A stretch of 64,000 bases of DNA. It comes from G965200765 sp965203865. Lineage in GTDB: Bacteria > Pseudomonadota > Gammaproteobacteria > Arenicellales > JAJDZL01. Positions within the stretch are counted from its first letter, which is position 1, and every line of letters starts with the position of its first letter. The notes beneath the pieces were generated by a model. That model worked only from the letters and a program-made list of their open reading frames with translations, had not been told where the DNA came from and did no database searches. Positions 40,328 to 49,520 of this stretch are shown one piece after another. The stretch is taken from assembly GCA_965203865.1 (NCBI GenBank), contig OZ241916.1:248001-312000 (forward strand). The letters run 5' to 3'. Both the position numbers and the translations under genes were made by a program.

Positions 40328-41875
40328 TCAAGTTCTGAGAATTGCGTCTGCTTGGCCGCTTTCTATTTCTTTTTTTCGCCGCCTGACATAAGCCTCCAAT
40401 TCTTCAACTACACCACTGTCAATAGGGGGTTGCTGATACTCGCCGAGCAGATTCTTCCAAATCTGATTGGCTCGTTGCGAAGCGGAAACTGAGCCGTCTT
40501 CTTGCCAGGTTTCAAAGTTTCTCCAGTCCGACAGCAACGGCGAATAGAATACATCTTCGTAGCGTTCCAGCGTATGTTCAGAGCCGAAGAAATGGCCGCC
40601 AGGTTCAATGTTGGCAATTGCATCAACTGCAAGGGTGTCCTTGTTGACGGGGATTGGCTGAAGTATTTCAGCGAGTATCTGAAGAACTTCTGCGTCGATG
40701 ACCAGTTTTTCAAACGAGGCAACCAATCCTCCTTCAAGCCAGCCGCCCGCATGCATAACCAAATGGGTATGCGACAATATGGCTGCCCAGTGCGACATGG
40801 TGGATTCGTAAGTGGATTGCTCATCCGCTTGGTTGGATGCGTTAGAGCCACTGGAGCGTAGCGGCAATCCATAACGTCGAGCAAGTTGACCGCTGGCAAG
40901 TGTAGTGCGAACATACTCCGGGGTACCGAATGCCGGGGACCCCGTACGCATGTCTACATTGCTTGCAAACGTACCGTATACAACAGGTGTTCCCGGGTTC
41001 ACAATCTGGGTGAGAACGATGCAGGACAATGCTTCGGCATTTTGCTGTACCAGCGAGCCTGCCATTGTTGTCGGGGCCATTGCGCCTAGCAGTGTAAAGG
41101 GAGTAACAATGACAGGTTGCCGGACAGTTGCAAGTTCAATCAGGGCATCCGACATGGACTGGTCAATCTGGCGAGGAGAATTGATATTGATGTTTCCCAT
41201 GGTTACAGGTTGCCGGGACAGGTCGTCTCTGGAAATTCCGTGCACAATCATTTGCATTTCAAGAGAGTCCCTTGCCCGATAGCCTTCAAGCATGTTCGTC
41301 ATCCAGATTTTGTCGTGAAGTGTAATTACAGCGAGATACTTGTCAAGATGGCGGGTTTCAGCGGGTATTTCCATGGTTTCCAAAACATTCGACCCGCAAA
41401 TGTGAAAAATTTCGAGCTGATGCGCCAACTTTACAAAGTCGCGAAAGTCTTCCAGGCTTCCGCTACGCCGGCCGCCGTCAAAGTCCGATACAAACGAGGG
41501 GCCGCCCACAGTGGCAAAATTGATATGCCCGTCGCCAACCTTGATGGAGCGGCGAGGATTTCGTGCCCGGACAGTGAATGAGCTTGGAGCAGTGCATATC
41601 AACTCATCCACCATGTCCTTGTCGAAACGAACAAGGCAGTTTGTTTCGTCAACACTGGCACCGGCAGATTTGAGCAGTTTCCGAGCGTGCGCACTCAGGA
41701 ATTTCATGCCCGAATCGCGCAGAACTCGCAGTGAAGCCTGATGAATTTCTTCAAGTTGATCGACTGAAAGTACTGCAGTGGGCGGATAAGGATTTACGAT
41801 ATCCCGCCACTCAAGGCGATTAATTTTTTTGGGATTGCGTTGCTGACGTTGTCTTGATAGCCGGTTTCGGGTCAT
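40328..41875 (-). CDS. Non-pyrrolysine trimethylamine methyltransferase (MttB) superfamily protein
   Basis: A 515-aa TIM-barrel methyltransferase. The family is indicated by YPPTAVLSVDQLEEIHQASL, GGPSFVSDFDGGRRSG and TMAGSLVQQNAEALSCIVLT. The frame is uninterrupted, so it lacks the amber-encoded pyrrolysine of true MttB and belongs to the MtgB-like group, which demethylates quaternary amines such as glycine betaine in studied cases. The partner corrinoid protein is not adjacent. The PLP enzyme gene lies 48 bases upstream on the same strand. Confidence 0.82.
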   Translation of the reverse strand: MTRNRLSRQRQQRNPKKINRLEWRDIVNPYPPTAVLSVDQLEEIHQASLRVLRDSGMKFLSAHARKLLKSAGASVDETNCLVRFDKDMVDELICTAPSSFTVRARNPRRSIKVGDGHINFATVGGPSFVSDFDGGRRSGSLEDFRDFVKLAHQLEIFHICGSNVLETMEIPAETRHLDKYLAVITLHDKIWMTNMLEGYRARDSLEMQMIVHGISRDDLSRQPVTMGNININSPRQIDQSMSDALIELATVRQPVIVTPFTLLGAMAPTTMAGSLVQQNAEALSCIVLTQIVNPGTPVVYGTFASNVDMRTGSPAFGTPEYVRTTLASGQLARRYGLPLRSSGSNASNQADEQSTYESTMSHWAAILSHTHLVMHAGGWLEGGLVASFEKLVIDAEVLQILAEILQPIPVNKDTLAVDAIANIEPGGHFFGSEHTLERYEDVFYSPLLSDWRNFETWQEDGSVSASQRANQIWKNLLGEYQQPPIDSGVVEELEAYVRRRKKEIESGQADAILRT

Positions 41876-41923
41876 TCTGGTCTTGGATATCCAACAATTG
41901 GAGTACGATATTTGGTATCCAGC

Positions 41924-42898
41924 TCAAACAGTCTGGTCAAGTATGCTGGAATACAGCCCGGTGTCTATGTTTCCGCCGGATGCAACGACCGCGACTCTTT
42001 TGCCGGCTACGCGGTTGCCTTCCTGAATAGCGGCAGCCAATGTTGATGCGCCGGCCCCTTCGACTACATTATGAGTAGCTGTATAGTAGAGTCGAATGGC
42101 GTTGGCAATCTCGTTTTCACTGACCTGAATTACTCTCGCAGCATGCTTTAAAATGATTTCAAGTGCGTCAGCATTTGGAACTCGAACCGCCATTCCGTCC
42201 GCGAAGGTATTGGCAGAATCTGTTTCTTTCATTGTTTTGCTGTCAAAAGAGTGGGCATAGGCGGCAGCATTTTCAGCAACAACTCCGACAACTTCTGTAT
42301 TCAGCCCAAGTGCTTCGCGTGCTGCAATTACACCGCAAATACCAGAACCCAGCCCGATTGGCACGTAAACGGCATCCAGTTTCGGCACGGCTTGAAATAG
42401 CTCGAGCCCATATGTAGATGCCCCCAAATACAAATTGCGGGCAAAGGATGGAAAAAAATGAAGTCCCTGCTTTTGTGCCAAGTCGTTTGCGTAGTCCAAG
42501 GATTCGTTGAAATCCCTGCCGTGTTCAATCAACTTCGCACCCAATCCTATCATGGCGGCATTTTTTTCGCGGCTGTTGCCGTGAGGAACAACAATCGTTG
42601 CAATTGCATCGTTAGTTTTCGTAGCATATGCAACCGCCTGTCCGTGATTGCCGCGGGTAGCGGCAATGATGGCTTTGCTCTTTTGATGCTCCATGTAAAC
42701 CAGTCCTCCGCGGAGCTTGAACGACCCGATTGGGGTATGATTTTCATGCTTTACCCAAATATCGCAATTGCAATGCTCGCGCAGTAGCGGCCATGCATAC
42801 TGAGGCGTAGGGGTGAAGTGCCGGTATACAACAGATGCAGCTGCGTTGATTTCTTCAATTGTCGGCAGTTGAGCTACCATGTTGGAATACTGTTGCAT
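41924..42898 (-). CDS. PLP-dependent threonine dehydratase-like protein
   Basis: A 324-aa fold type II PLP enzyme. The Schiff-base Lys is in IGSFKLRGG, the cofactor phosphate loop is GLGSG, and ATRGNHGQAVAYA is the Asn loop. It resembles catabolic threonine/serine dehydratases and also the EutB protein of hydroxyectoine use, so the substrate is open. No regulatory ACT domain is present. ATG 42898 or 42880 may be the start. It lies just downstream of tRNA-His and is probably cotranscribed with the MttB homologue. Confidence 0.82.
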   Translation of the reverse strand: MQQYSNMVAQLPTIEEINAAASVVYRHFTPTPQYAWPLLREHCNCDIWVKHENHTPIGSFKLRGGLVYMEHQKSKAIIAATRGNHGQAVAYATKTNDAIATIVVPHGNSREKNAAMIGLGAKLIEHGRDFNESLDYANDLAQKQGLHFFPSFARNLYLGASTYGLELFQAVPKLDAVYVPIGLGSGICGVIAAREALGLNTEVVGVVAENAAAYAHSFDSKTMKETDSANTFADGMAVRVPNADALEIILKHAARVIQVSENEIANAIRLYYTATHNVVEGAGASTLAAAIQEGNRVAGKRVAVVASGGNIDTGLYSSILDQTV

Positions 42899-42910
42899 TC
42901 ATAAAATATT

Positions 42911-42987
42911 TGGGGTGGACGATGGGGATCGAACCCACGACCACTGGAACCACAATCCAGTGCTCTGCCAACTGAGCTACGCCCACC
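42911..42987 (-). tRNA. tRNA-His(GUG)
   Basis: The cloverleaf is complete: acceptor GTGGGCG/CGTCCAC, D-arm GCTCAGTTGGCAGAGC, anticodon arm CTGGATTGTGGTTCCAG with GTG, T-arm GTGGGTTCGATCCCCAT, and encoded CCA. The extra 5' G(-1) at 42987 opposite C73 is the special histidine identity feature. Confidence 0.96.
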
Positions 42988-43059
42988 ATTACACTAATGC
43001 AAATAGTTTAGCAATGAATTTGCGCGAATCAACCCGCAAAATAGATCAAATTGCAAATT

Positions 43060-43377
43060 TGGCACGCCCGACAGGACTCGAACCTGTAACCTACGGCTTA
43101 GCATACCACTACAGTTTTCACTGCCTCGCCGGATGTTTTTTCTTCACCCGGTTGTGAGAGTTTGTGGTCTGGACTATATCTTCACCCTCTCAGGCGGGAC
43201 ACGTATAGTCTCTACGGATCCCGAAAATCAAATTAAAGTATCGGTTTCCTCGGTATTGCCATCGCCGTTACGCGCTAAGGTTTTACCGATACAGTGTCCT
43301 GCACTTCGCAAGTTCATAATTCCCTGCGAAGGCTCCTATCCGAAGGCCGTTGCTCTATCCGGTTGAGCTACGGGCGC
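43060..43377 (-). tRNA. tRNA-Arg(UCU) interrupted by a group I intron
   Basis: Exon 1 (43343-43377, 35 nt) begins GCGCCCGTAGCTCAACCGG and ends GGCCTT. Exon 2 (43060-43101, 42 nt) begins CTAAGCCGTAGG and ends TCGGGCGTGCCA. Joined, they give a 77-nt tRNA with acceptor GCGCCCG/CGGGCGT, anticodon stem ACGGC/GCCGT and loop CTTCTAA, so the anticodon is TCT. The intron lies between U34 and C35. CCA is encoded. Confidence 0.9.
43102..43342 (-). ncRNA. Group I intron in tRNA-Arg(UCU), 241 nt
   Basis: The 5' splice follows U and the intron ends in G, as group I rules require. The core shows the R-like GAGACTATACG and S-like AAGATATAGTCC, which pair through GACTATA/TATAGTC to form P7. A GAG near the intron start can pair with exon CUU, giving a short P1 with a U-G wobble, as in the Azoarcus tRNA-Ile intron. 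No homing endonuclease is encoded. Size is close to known proteobacterial tRNA introns. Confidence 0.85.
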
Positions 43378-43980
43378 ACAAATGCACTGGCCGGATTGAT
43401 AATATTTTCTGTAATCAAGTTACTACAGGCTAGTGCAACTACTTTAAATTGGGAATTATATAGAATAATTAGATTCAATACTGTTCTATGCATTCAGGCT
43501 TCTACTCAAGCCCTGTACTTGTCCCAAACATGATGGCGGAATTTACAACTGGAATGGTCGTTTCCTAATAGCATTGATGCAGACTTGGAAGTGGATTTGA
43601 TTTCTCATACCGGTTCATGGACAAACTACGATGTGTCAAGCAATTGCAACCCCGCTACGCAAAAACTTGCATTGGACGAAAACAATGACTGGACATGGTT
43701 GATAGAAAAAATCAAGTCACTGAGTGAGGTTCGCGTTTGAATAACCAAACCTTGCTTCTCAGGCAAGCGCATCCCTTGACTTTGTCACGTAGCGCCTGTC
43801 AATCTTGATGATTGTATATTGCTAGTCCGCATCACCGAATAGCTTCAAATATTTTGCAACGAACCTGTTCGTATGAATTTTATGTACAAGGCTTGCGCCT
43901 TATTTTTGCGGCTGGCCTTTATCAAAGGTGCATGAAGCAACTACGCGGTCAAATAACGAGGCAAGCTGCTTGAGTGCAAT
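43378..43980. other. Intergenic region with a decayed reading frame
   Basis: A frame at 43534-43740 without a start codon reads WRNLQLEWSFPNSIDADLE, then VDLISHTGSWTNYDV and ends IEKIKSLSEVRV. It looks like the C-terminus of a lost gene but I do not recognise it. Position next to a tRNA may reflect past integration. Nothing else was identified in the 600 bases. Confidence 0.35.
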
Positions 43981-45342
43981 CTATCCCGTGGCTGAGTCCT
44001 TGAAATATTCTTCGATCACCTTTCGAACTACGTATGACGGCTTGACGCGCCATTTCTTCTTGTTGACAATGACAGTGGCGATGGCAATCTTGTCTTTGCC
44101 CGAATCTCCATATCCAATAAACCATTCCGTTCTGCCTTTTGGATTCAATCCTGTAAGAGAGCCTGTTTTACCGCCTACGTCCAGATTTTTATAATCGCCA
44201 TTGAAAAAGCCGCGAAATGCTTTTCTGGCCGAGCCTTTTTTAACAGTAGCTCGCATCAGTTCCCGCATTTCACGCGCCACGCCAGGACTGATAACCTGAT
44301 GCGAATTGGACTTTTGCAAGTAGAGCAATGGTCCGTTCGGCATTACCGCATAATCGACAATGCGCGGTTCGGGCATTGCTCCGTCATTGACAATTGTCGA
44401 TGCCACCATGGCAGCATGTAGCGGACTGATTGTTGTGGATTTTGTGTACCCTGAAGCTGTCTCGGCAATTGACCAAGCATCATCATTGACGATATTGGTT
44501 TTACTGGAACCAACTGCCAGGTCAGCGCCTAGCGGCCTGTTGAATCCGAATCTCAACGCATAATCGTTCAATGTCGCTCCACCCAGCTGAAACACCCCCA
44601 TCTTGCCGAATACAGTATTGTTGGAAACTGCAAACGCCTGTCTTAGTTCAACAGTCCTCGTATACTTGTTGTCTTTGTGTCTCAATACATTTTTTTTGTA
44701 TAGCGAAGTACTTTTGCCGTTGTACTTGTACTTCGTTTTGGGGGTTGCGACACCTTGGTCCAGTACTGCGACGGCAGTAATGACTTTAAATAATGATGCT
44801 GCCGGAAATTCGGAGTGGAGTGCCAGGTTTTCGTGACTGTTGCCGTTGCGGATAAAACTGGACATCGCTAAAATTTTTCCTGTTTCGGGTTTAATCGCAA
44901 CAACTGCCGCATAGTCGGGCTTGTATTTTGTCAGCAGGTTGTCAACAAATTTATTCAGTTGCGGCTGAATAGTGTAGTTGACGAGCGCATCGTATTCTAC
45001 GTTGCCAACATGCAGTTCAATTTGCTCAGGGAACTGATTGACTTTCACGCTGCTGGTGATGGACTCGGCGAGATGTTCCGCTGTGACACCCCAAATATCT
45101 TTGGGGTACCGGTCAGTCTCTACTGTCGTGTAGGGAACAAATGCAAGCAGGGCCAAAACGCATGTGCAAACAAAATACTTTAAAAGTAAAAATGCACCGG
45201 ACTGGTCCGAAGAATGAGCTCGCTTCACCGGAGGATATGGCTTTGGAACCATAATCTTGCGACTGCGGTCGTGCGAATGTGTGGTTAGTGGATTAACCCT
45301 GTGTGCATGACTGCCAGACCTTCGTGAATTTGTTTTGAACAT
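43981..45342 (-). CDS. Penicillin-binding-protein transpeptidase domain protein
   Basis: 453 aa. A short cytoplasmic N-terminus and one membrane anchor (FLLLKYFVCTCVLALLAFVPY, about 51-71) precede a periplasmic transpeptidase domain. The active-site motifs are complete: SxxK as SLFK from Ser183, SxN as SNN, and KTG as GKTGS. It is shorter than PBP2/PBP3 and lacks a clear dimerisation domain, so it resembles minimal class B PBP-like or class D beta-lactamase-like enzymes. It acts in peptidoglycan cross-linking or modification. ATG 45252 is an alternative start. Confidence 0.85.
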   Translation of the reverse strand: MFKTNSRRSGSHAHRVNPLTTHSHDRSRKIMVPKPYPPVKRAHSSDQSGAFLLLKYFVCTCVLALLAFVPYTTVETDRYPKDIWGVTAEHLAESITSSVKVNQFPEQIELHVGNVEYDALVNYTIQPQLNKFVDNLLTKYKPDYAAVVAIKPETGKILAMSSFIRNGNSHENLALHSEFPAASLFKVITAVAVLDQGVATPKTKYKYNGKSTSLYKKNVLRHKDNKYTRTVELRQAFAVSNNTVFGKMGVFQLGGATLNDYALRFGFNRPLGADLAVGSSKTNIVNDDAWSIAETASGYTKSTTISPLHAAMVASTIVNDGAMPEPRIVDYAVMPNGPLLYLQKSNSHQVISPGVAREMRELMRATVKKGSARKAFRGFFNGDYKNLDVGGKTGSLTGLNPKGRTEWFIGYGDSGKDKIAIATVIVNKKKWRVKPSYVVRKVIEEYFKDSATG

Positions 45343-45527
45343 GTGAATTGCAACCCTTTTTTGAAAAACTTAAGCAAAGCCTATATTTTACCAAAATTTT
45401 TATACTGAAATCATATAGATACAAAAACAATCGTATCTGATACAAGAAGTTTGGAATGATTAAGCCATCATTCGGCTTGCTTTCGGACACCAGGCATTCC
45501 AGTTTTGGAACACCAAATGACAGTAAT

Positions 45528-46457
45528 TTATGGACTTGACTTGTCGGATTCCAGCAAGAAGCTGACACTCCCGTCAGAAAATTGAACTGTCGCTGAATTG
45601 TCAGCATTATGAATAACATAGCCACTGATTGATTGTTTGGAATACCCCAAAGCGTCCCTTACATCCAGACAGAAATCGCTGCCTTTTATGGTTAGCGTTG
45701 CATTTGACATCGCGTATGCACGCACAAAATTAAACACGGTATATGCGTTTGAATCCGTTGTGAAGGAGTAGTCGTTGTCGCAGGGACTTTGAAACCAGGT
45801 TGCCAACTGCTCATTCTGCTTTGTTGTTGAGCCGAGGTCGGCGGACAATTCGACAAGCCGGCTCAATTCATCAATTGCAATTTTGAGCAAATCCTCCAGA
45901 ATATTCTGAAAGCGCGCGCCGCTTTTGTAAGGCAGACTTAGTACGGAATAAACATCGCCGGAGTCCAGCTGGTTCGATACTTGATGCAAAGAGATGCCCG
46001 TATCTGTTTCGCCTTGTTTCAGTTGCCAGAAAATCGGGTCAGGTCCGCGATAGGCCGGCAGCTTGGAAGGATGAATGTTGATACAGGCAAGGCGAGCAAG
46101 TGCTACGACTTCTTCCGACAATAGCCTTGGATAGCATGCCAGTACGAAATAATCCGCTTTCTGCGCTGAAAGAAACTCCAGCAGTTTGCTTTTCGGACCC
46201 GTTGCATAAAAAATCGGAATGCGACTTCGCTTGCATAGCCCAACTACCGGCATTCTGTCAACTTGAACCGAAAGTCTGCCGGAAGGTTCTGTGCCGGGTC
46301 CATAAGCATGGATAATCACACTGTCAACTGGCATGCCATGCGCCAGCATTTTTTTCAGTACAAAATAGGTAAAGTGACTGAAGCTGCCGAAAAGTACGAA
46401 TGAACGAGTGGAAACTGCCAAATGAATTTCGTCATCAATCAAGAGTGATACAGTCAA
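45528..46457 (-). CDS. Formyltransferase-family protein (Fmt-like)
   Basis: 309 aa from TTG 46457. The formyltransferase N-domain is clear: ADYFVLACYPRLLSEEV, CINIHPSKLPAYRGPDPIFW with catalytic Asn and His, and QLDSGDVYSVL with Asp. The C-terminal part (about 220-309) resembles the OB-like Fmt C-domain. It is probably not the housekeeping Fmt; such paralogues act on sugars or other amines. It overlaps the GST gene by 4 bases and is translated with it. Confidence 0.75.
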   Translation of the reverse strand: MTVSLLIDDEIHLAVSTRSFVLFGSFSHFTYFVLKKMLAHGMPVDSVIIHAYGPGTEPSGRLSVQVDRMPVVGLCKRSRIPIFYATGPKSKLLEFLSAQKADYFVLACYPRLLSEEVVALARLACINIHPSKLPAYRGPDPIFWQLKQGETDTGISLHQVSNQLDSGDVYSVLSLPYKSGARFQNILEDLLKIAIDELSRLVELSADLGSTTKQNEQLATWFQSPCDNDYSFTTDSNAYTVFNFVRAYAMSNATLTIKGSDFCLDVRDALGYSKQSISGYVIHNADNSATVQFSDGSVSFLLESDKSSP

Positions 46458-47095
46458 TTCAGAAAAGGAACCTTCATTCCCGTCTTGACTGCCGGTCTTT
46501 CAGACAAGGTATCAAACCATCGCTTGACATTCGGATAGGTCGACAAATCAATATTCTGCCATTCGAATCGCGCGGCCCAAGGATAGATTGCCATATCTGC
46601 AATGGAATAGTCTCCTGCAACGAACTCCAGTTTTTGCAGATTTTCATCCAGAGTCTGATAGGCGCGGTCAGCCGCTTCGTCAAAACGCTTGATTGCGTAG
46701 GGGACTTGTGTATTTGCAAATTTGCGAAAATGATGCAATTGCCCCAGTACGGGTCCAAATCCTCCCATTTGCCACATCAGCCACTGCAAAGTCAGCGATC
46801 GATTCCCGGGATGGGCATCCAGAAACATACCGGTCTTTTCCGCAAGATAAATGAGAATGGCTCCGGATTCAAAGATTGAAATCGGCTCTTTGTCGAATCC
46901 ATTCGGGTCCACCAGTGCCGGAATCTTGCTGTTGGGGCTTATCGTGCGGAATGATTCTGAAAACTGCTCGTCCTTGCCGATGTTGACGGGGTGAACCTCG
47001 TAGTCCAGGCCCATTTCTTCAAGTGCGATCGAAATTTTTCGACCGTTGGGGGTGCCCCAAGTGTATAGCTGTATTTTTTCTTTGTTTTGATTCAT
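46454..47095 (-). CDS. Glutathione S-transferase (YfcG/Nu-class-like)
   Basis: 213 aa. A thioredoxin-like N-domain begins LYTWGTPNGRKISIALEE, with the Thr/Asn-rich active region of YfcG-type enzymes. SKIPALVDP has the cis-Pro and FESGAILIYLAEKTG the glutathione-binding Glu-Ser. The helical C-domain includes WLMWQMGGFGPVLGQ, typical of YfcG, which has disulfide reductase activity. Its C-terminus overlaps the formyltransferase gene start; doeA lies 12 bases upstream on the same strand. Confidence 0.9.
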   Translation of the reverse strand: MNQNKEKIQLYTWGTPNGRKISIALEEMGLDYEVHPVNIGKDEQFSESFRTISPNSKIPALVDPNGFDKEPISIFESGAILIYLAEKTGMFLDAHPGNRSLTLQWLMWQMGGFGPVLGQLHHFRKFANTQVPYAIKRFDEAADRAYQTLDENLQKLEFVAGDYSIADMAIYPWAARFEWQNIDLSTYPNVKRWFDTLSERPAVKTGMKVPFLN

Positions 47096-47107
47096 GAAAA
47101 GACTCTA

Positions 47108-48289
47108 CTAGTTCTTGACAAACAATTTGCGCGGGTAGTTCGCCAGCAATTCCGGCCCGTGTTCTTTGATTATGATGCTTTCGGTAATCTCGAATCCCCA
47201 ATTATCCGCCCACAGTGCAGTCATAAAATGAAATGTCATGTTCTCCTGTAAAACCGAGCGGTCGCCGGAACGCAAACTGATTGTCCGTTCACCCCAGTCT
47301 GGCGGATAGCTGACTCCGATTGGGTAGCCGCACCTTTCGTTTTTCTCAATACCATGTTTTCTGAGCACTCCCTTGAATGCATTAGCGATGTCCTCGGCAA
47401 CATTTCCAGCCTTGGCTTGCTCCAGTCCGGCATTCATGCCCTCCTGAACCGCACTTTCAGCATTCAGAAATTCTTTGGGAGGATCGCCCAGAAATACAGT
47501 CCTGCAAAGGGGGCAGTGATAGCGTCTATGGCAGCCGGCAATTTCAAAGAATGTACCTTCTCCCGACTTCAATGGTTCGTCATTCCAGGTTAAATGCGCT
47601 GCAGCAGCATCTGGGCCTGAAGGCAGCATTGGAACAATTGCAGCATAGTCGCCCCCATGACCATCTGCACCGAGCATCAAGGAATGATAGATTTCCGCCA
47701 CCAATTCATTTTTCCTTAATCCCGGTTCCATGACCTTGAAAATTTTCTTGTGTGCCTCTTCGACAATTCTGCCGGCACGCTTCATGTATTCCAGCTCTTG
47801 TTCAGACTTGACAGTCCGTTGCCAGTTGACCAGCCCGGTAGCATCCTTGAAGCTGGCGTTGGGCAGTCCTTTTTGGAGAGACGCAAACGCCGCCGCTGAA
47901 AAATAATAGTTGTCCATTTCTACGCCAATTGACAGATTTCCCATATTTCGGTCAACGATGATTTGGGACAGCATATCCATTGGATGGTGCTCTGTGGACT
48001 GCACATAGTGGTCCGGATAGGGGAGAGCGCAAGAGTCCGGCATGTAAATGGTTTTTAAAGCGCCATTCAGGTCCATGCCGCGACCAAACCAGATTGGCGG
48101 GTCCGACAACGTAATCAGTACGCACTGGTGTGTATAAAAAGACCAGCCGTCGTATCCGGTTAGCCAGTTCATGTTGGACGGGTCAACAACCAGCAGCAAT
48201 TCAATGCCTGAGCTGCTCATTGCCTCCCGGGTTTTGCGAAGTCTTTCTTTGTACTCTTCAACCGTAAAATTCAATTTTTCTGCTGGCAT
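47108..48289 (-). CDS. doeA: Ectoine hydrolase DoeA (M24 peptidase family)
   Basis: 393 aa from ATG 48289, behind GAGGTG. It matches DoeA along its length: DPSNMNWLTGYDGWSFYTHQ, YVQSTEHHPMD, GVEMDNYYFSAAAFASLQ, GADGHGGDYAAIVPMLPSG and FFEIAGCHRRYHCPLCRTVF. It opens the ectoine ring to N-acetyl-diaminobutyrate, the first step of ectoine breakdown. The other doe genes are not next to it. Downstream are the GST and formyltransferase genes in the same direction. Confidence 0.85.
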   Translation of the reverse strand: MPAEKLNFTVEEYKERLRKTREAMSSSGIELLLVVDPSNMNWLTGYDGWSFYTHQCVLITLSDPPIWFGRGMDLNGALKTIYMPDSCALPYPDHYVQSTEHHPMDMLSQIIVDRNMGNLSIGVEMDNYYFSAAAFASLQKGLPNASFKDATGLVNWQRTVKSEQELEYMKRAGRIVEEAHKKIFKVMEPGLRKNELVAEIYHSLMLGADGHGGDYAAIVPMLPSGPDAAAAHLTWNDEPLKSGEGTFFEIAGCHRRYHCPLCRTVFLGDPPKEFLNAESAVQEGMNAGLEQAKAGNVAEDIANAFKGVLRKHGIEKNERCGYPIGVSYPPDWGERTISLRSGDRSVLQENMTFHFMTALWADNWGFEITESIIIKEHGPELLANYPRKLFVKN

Positions 48290-48314
48290 TGCTTTCACCT
48301 CGTTCAACAGGAGT

Positions 48315-49520
48315 TTACTTTGTTTTTTTCAGTCGCATCAGACCTTCCACCATACCGTCGTCACTCGTGAAGTACAGTGCAGAATCCGGCCCTATTGCAA
48401 TCCCTGCCGGCCGGGCCCATCTTCGACCGTCTTCAAGCTGGAATCCGGTAACAATCGGTTCTACATTGACCGGCTCTCCGTTTGAAAATCGTACCATAAC
48501 GATTGCTGGCGGACGACGAGTTGCCTGCGGGCCGGTGAACAAACCGTCCGGCAAGGTTGCCCATGAACCATGAATAGCCACAACCGCATTCAGTTCAAAA
48601 TTCTTGTCCATGGCATTCTTTGGTACGAAAGCCATTCCAAGCGGCGCACTGCGCGACAGGAAAAAGACAGAGGGAATTGTAATATCTGCCTTGGGACGCG
48701 GTGGATTTGATGTGACGCATTTATCGCGATGAAGCTTGCCGCCGTAGTACTGATACCATGGCATTCCGTGAAACGATCCCGGAAGAATTTTTGCAAAGTA
48801 TTCCGGAGGGAATTCAAACCCCAAGTGGTCAGGTCCATTGTTTGTGGCAAACATGACTCCGGTTTCAGGATGCCAGTCGAATCCTACCGGGTTTCTCAGC
48901 CCGCTTGCAAAGGTCATCCAGCGAGGATTTGCGGATGTTTCATCCAGCAGCAAAATTCCGCCGCGGCGATTGCCAAAACGATAGTCGTCGGATAAATACT
49001 CGTCGCTGCAGTTGCCGCTAATTCCGATACTGACGTAAATCTTGCCGTCCGGGCCGATTCCAAGAGTGCGGGAGCTGTGTCCGAAGCCTCCCGGCAAGCG
49101 GGCAACAAGCTGGAGTTCGCCAACAGCAAATCGCCTTGCATCGGGGTTGTAGCCGGTTTTATACAACCCGCCAGTCTGGGCAATCAACAGCTCATCCCCA
49201 CGAACAGCAACACTGTGCGGATAACCCTGAACCTGAAAGTAGCTGTCAATTTTTTCGAATGGGGGCTTGAGCCGGTATACGTAAGACCGGGACCCGACCA
49301 GCATATCTCCATCGGGTGTAAATGTAATCATGCGCGGTTGCTGAAGATTGGTGCTTACTACCTCCAGTTCATAGCCGACTGGAACCTTCAGAGTGACTTC
49401 GCCAATGGCCGGGTCAACAATAGTTTGTTCGAGCAGCTCTGTTTCTGCTGAAACAAAACTGCCAAGAATTGCAAAGACAATGGCACTGCAAAGATGTATG
49501 AATTTTGATCGTATAGTCAT
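48315..49520 (-). CDS. Exported PQQ-type sugar (sorbosone) dehydrogenase-like beta-propeller
   Basis: 401 aa. The signal peptide is IHLCSAIVFAILGSFVSAE. Six-bladed GDH-type propeller features are LQQPRMITFTPDGDMLVG, SSRTLGIGPDGKIYVSIG, FASGLRNPVGFDWHPETG and RWARPAGIAIGPDSALYFTSD. Such periplasmic proteins oxidise aldoses or sorbosone with PQQ. Cofactor and substrate are inferred. Its start overlaps the end of the J-domain gene by one base. Confidence 0.82.
   Translation of the reverse strand: MTIRSKFIHLCSAIVFAILGSFVSAETELLEQTIVDPAIGEVTLKVPVGYELEVVSTNLQQPRMITFTPDGDMLVGSRSYVYRLKPPFEKIDSYFQVQGYPHSVAVRGDELLIAQTGGLYKTGYNPDARRFAVGELQLVARLPGGFGHSSRTLGIGPDGKIYVSIGISGNCSDEYLSDDYRFGNRRGGILLLDETSANPRWMTFASGLRNPVGFDWHPETGVMFATNNGPDHLGFEFPPEYFAKILPGSFHGMPWYQYYGGKLHRDKCVTSNPPRPKADITIPSVFFLSRSAPLGMAFVPKNAMDKNFELNAVVAIHGSWATLPDGLFTGPQATRRPPAIVMVRFSNGEPVNVEPIVTGFQLEDGRRWARPAGIAIGPDSALYFTSDDGMVEGLMRLKKTK

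Noticed and set aside
43451..43462. GGGAATTATATA, identical to the first 12 bases of the tnpB element repeat
   Set aside because: The match ends there, no second end or duplication is nearby, and a 12-base AT-rich match can be chance.
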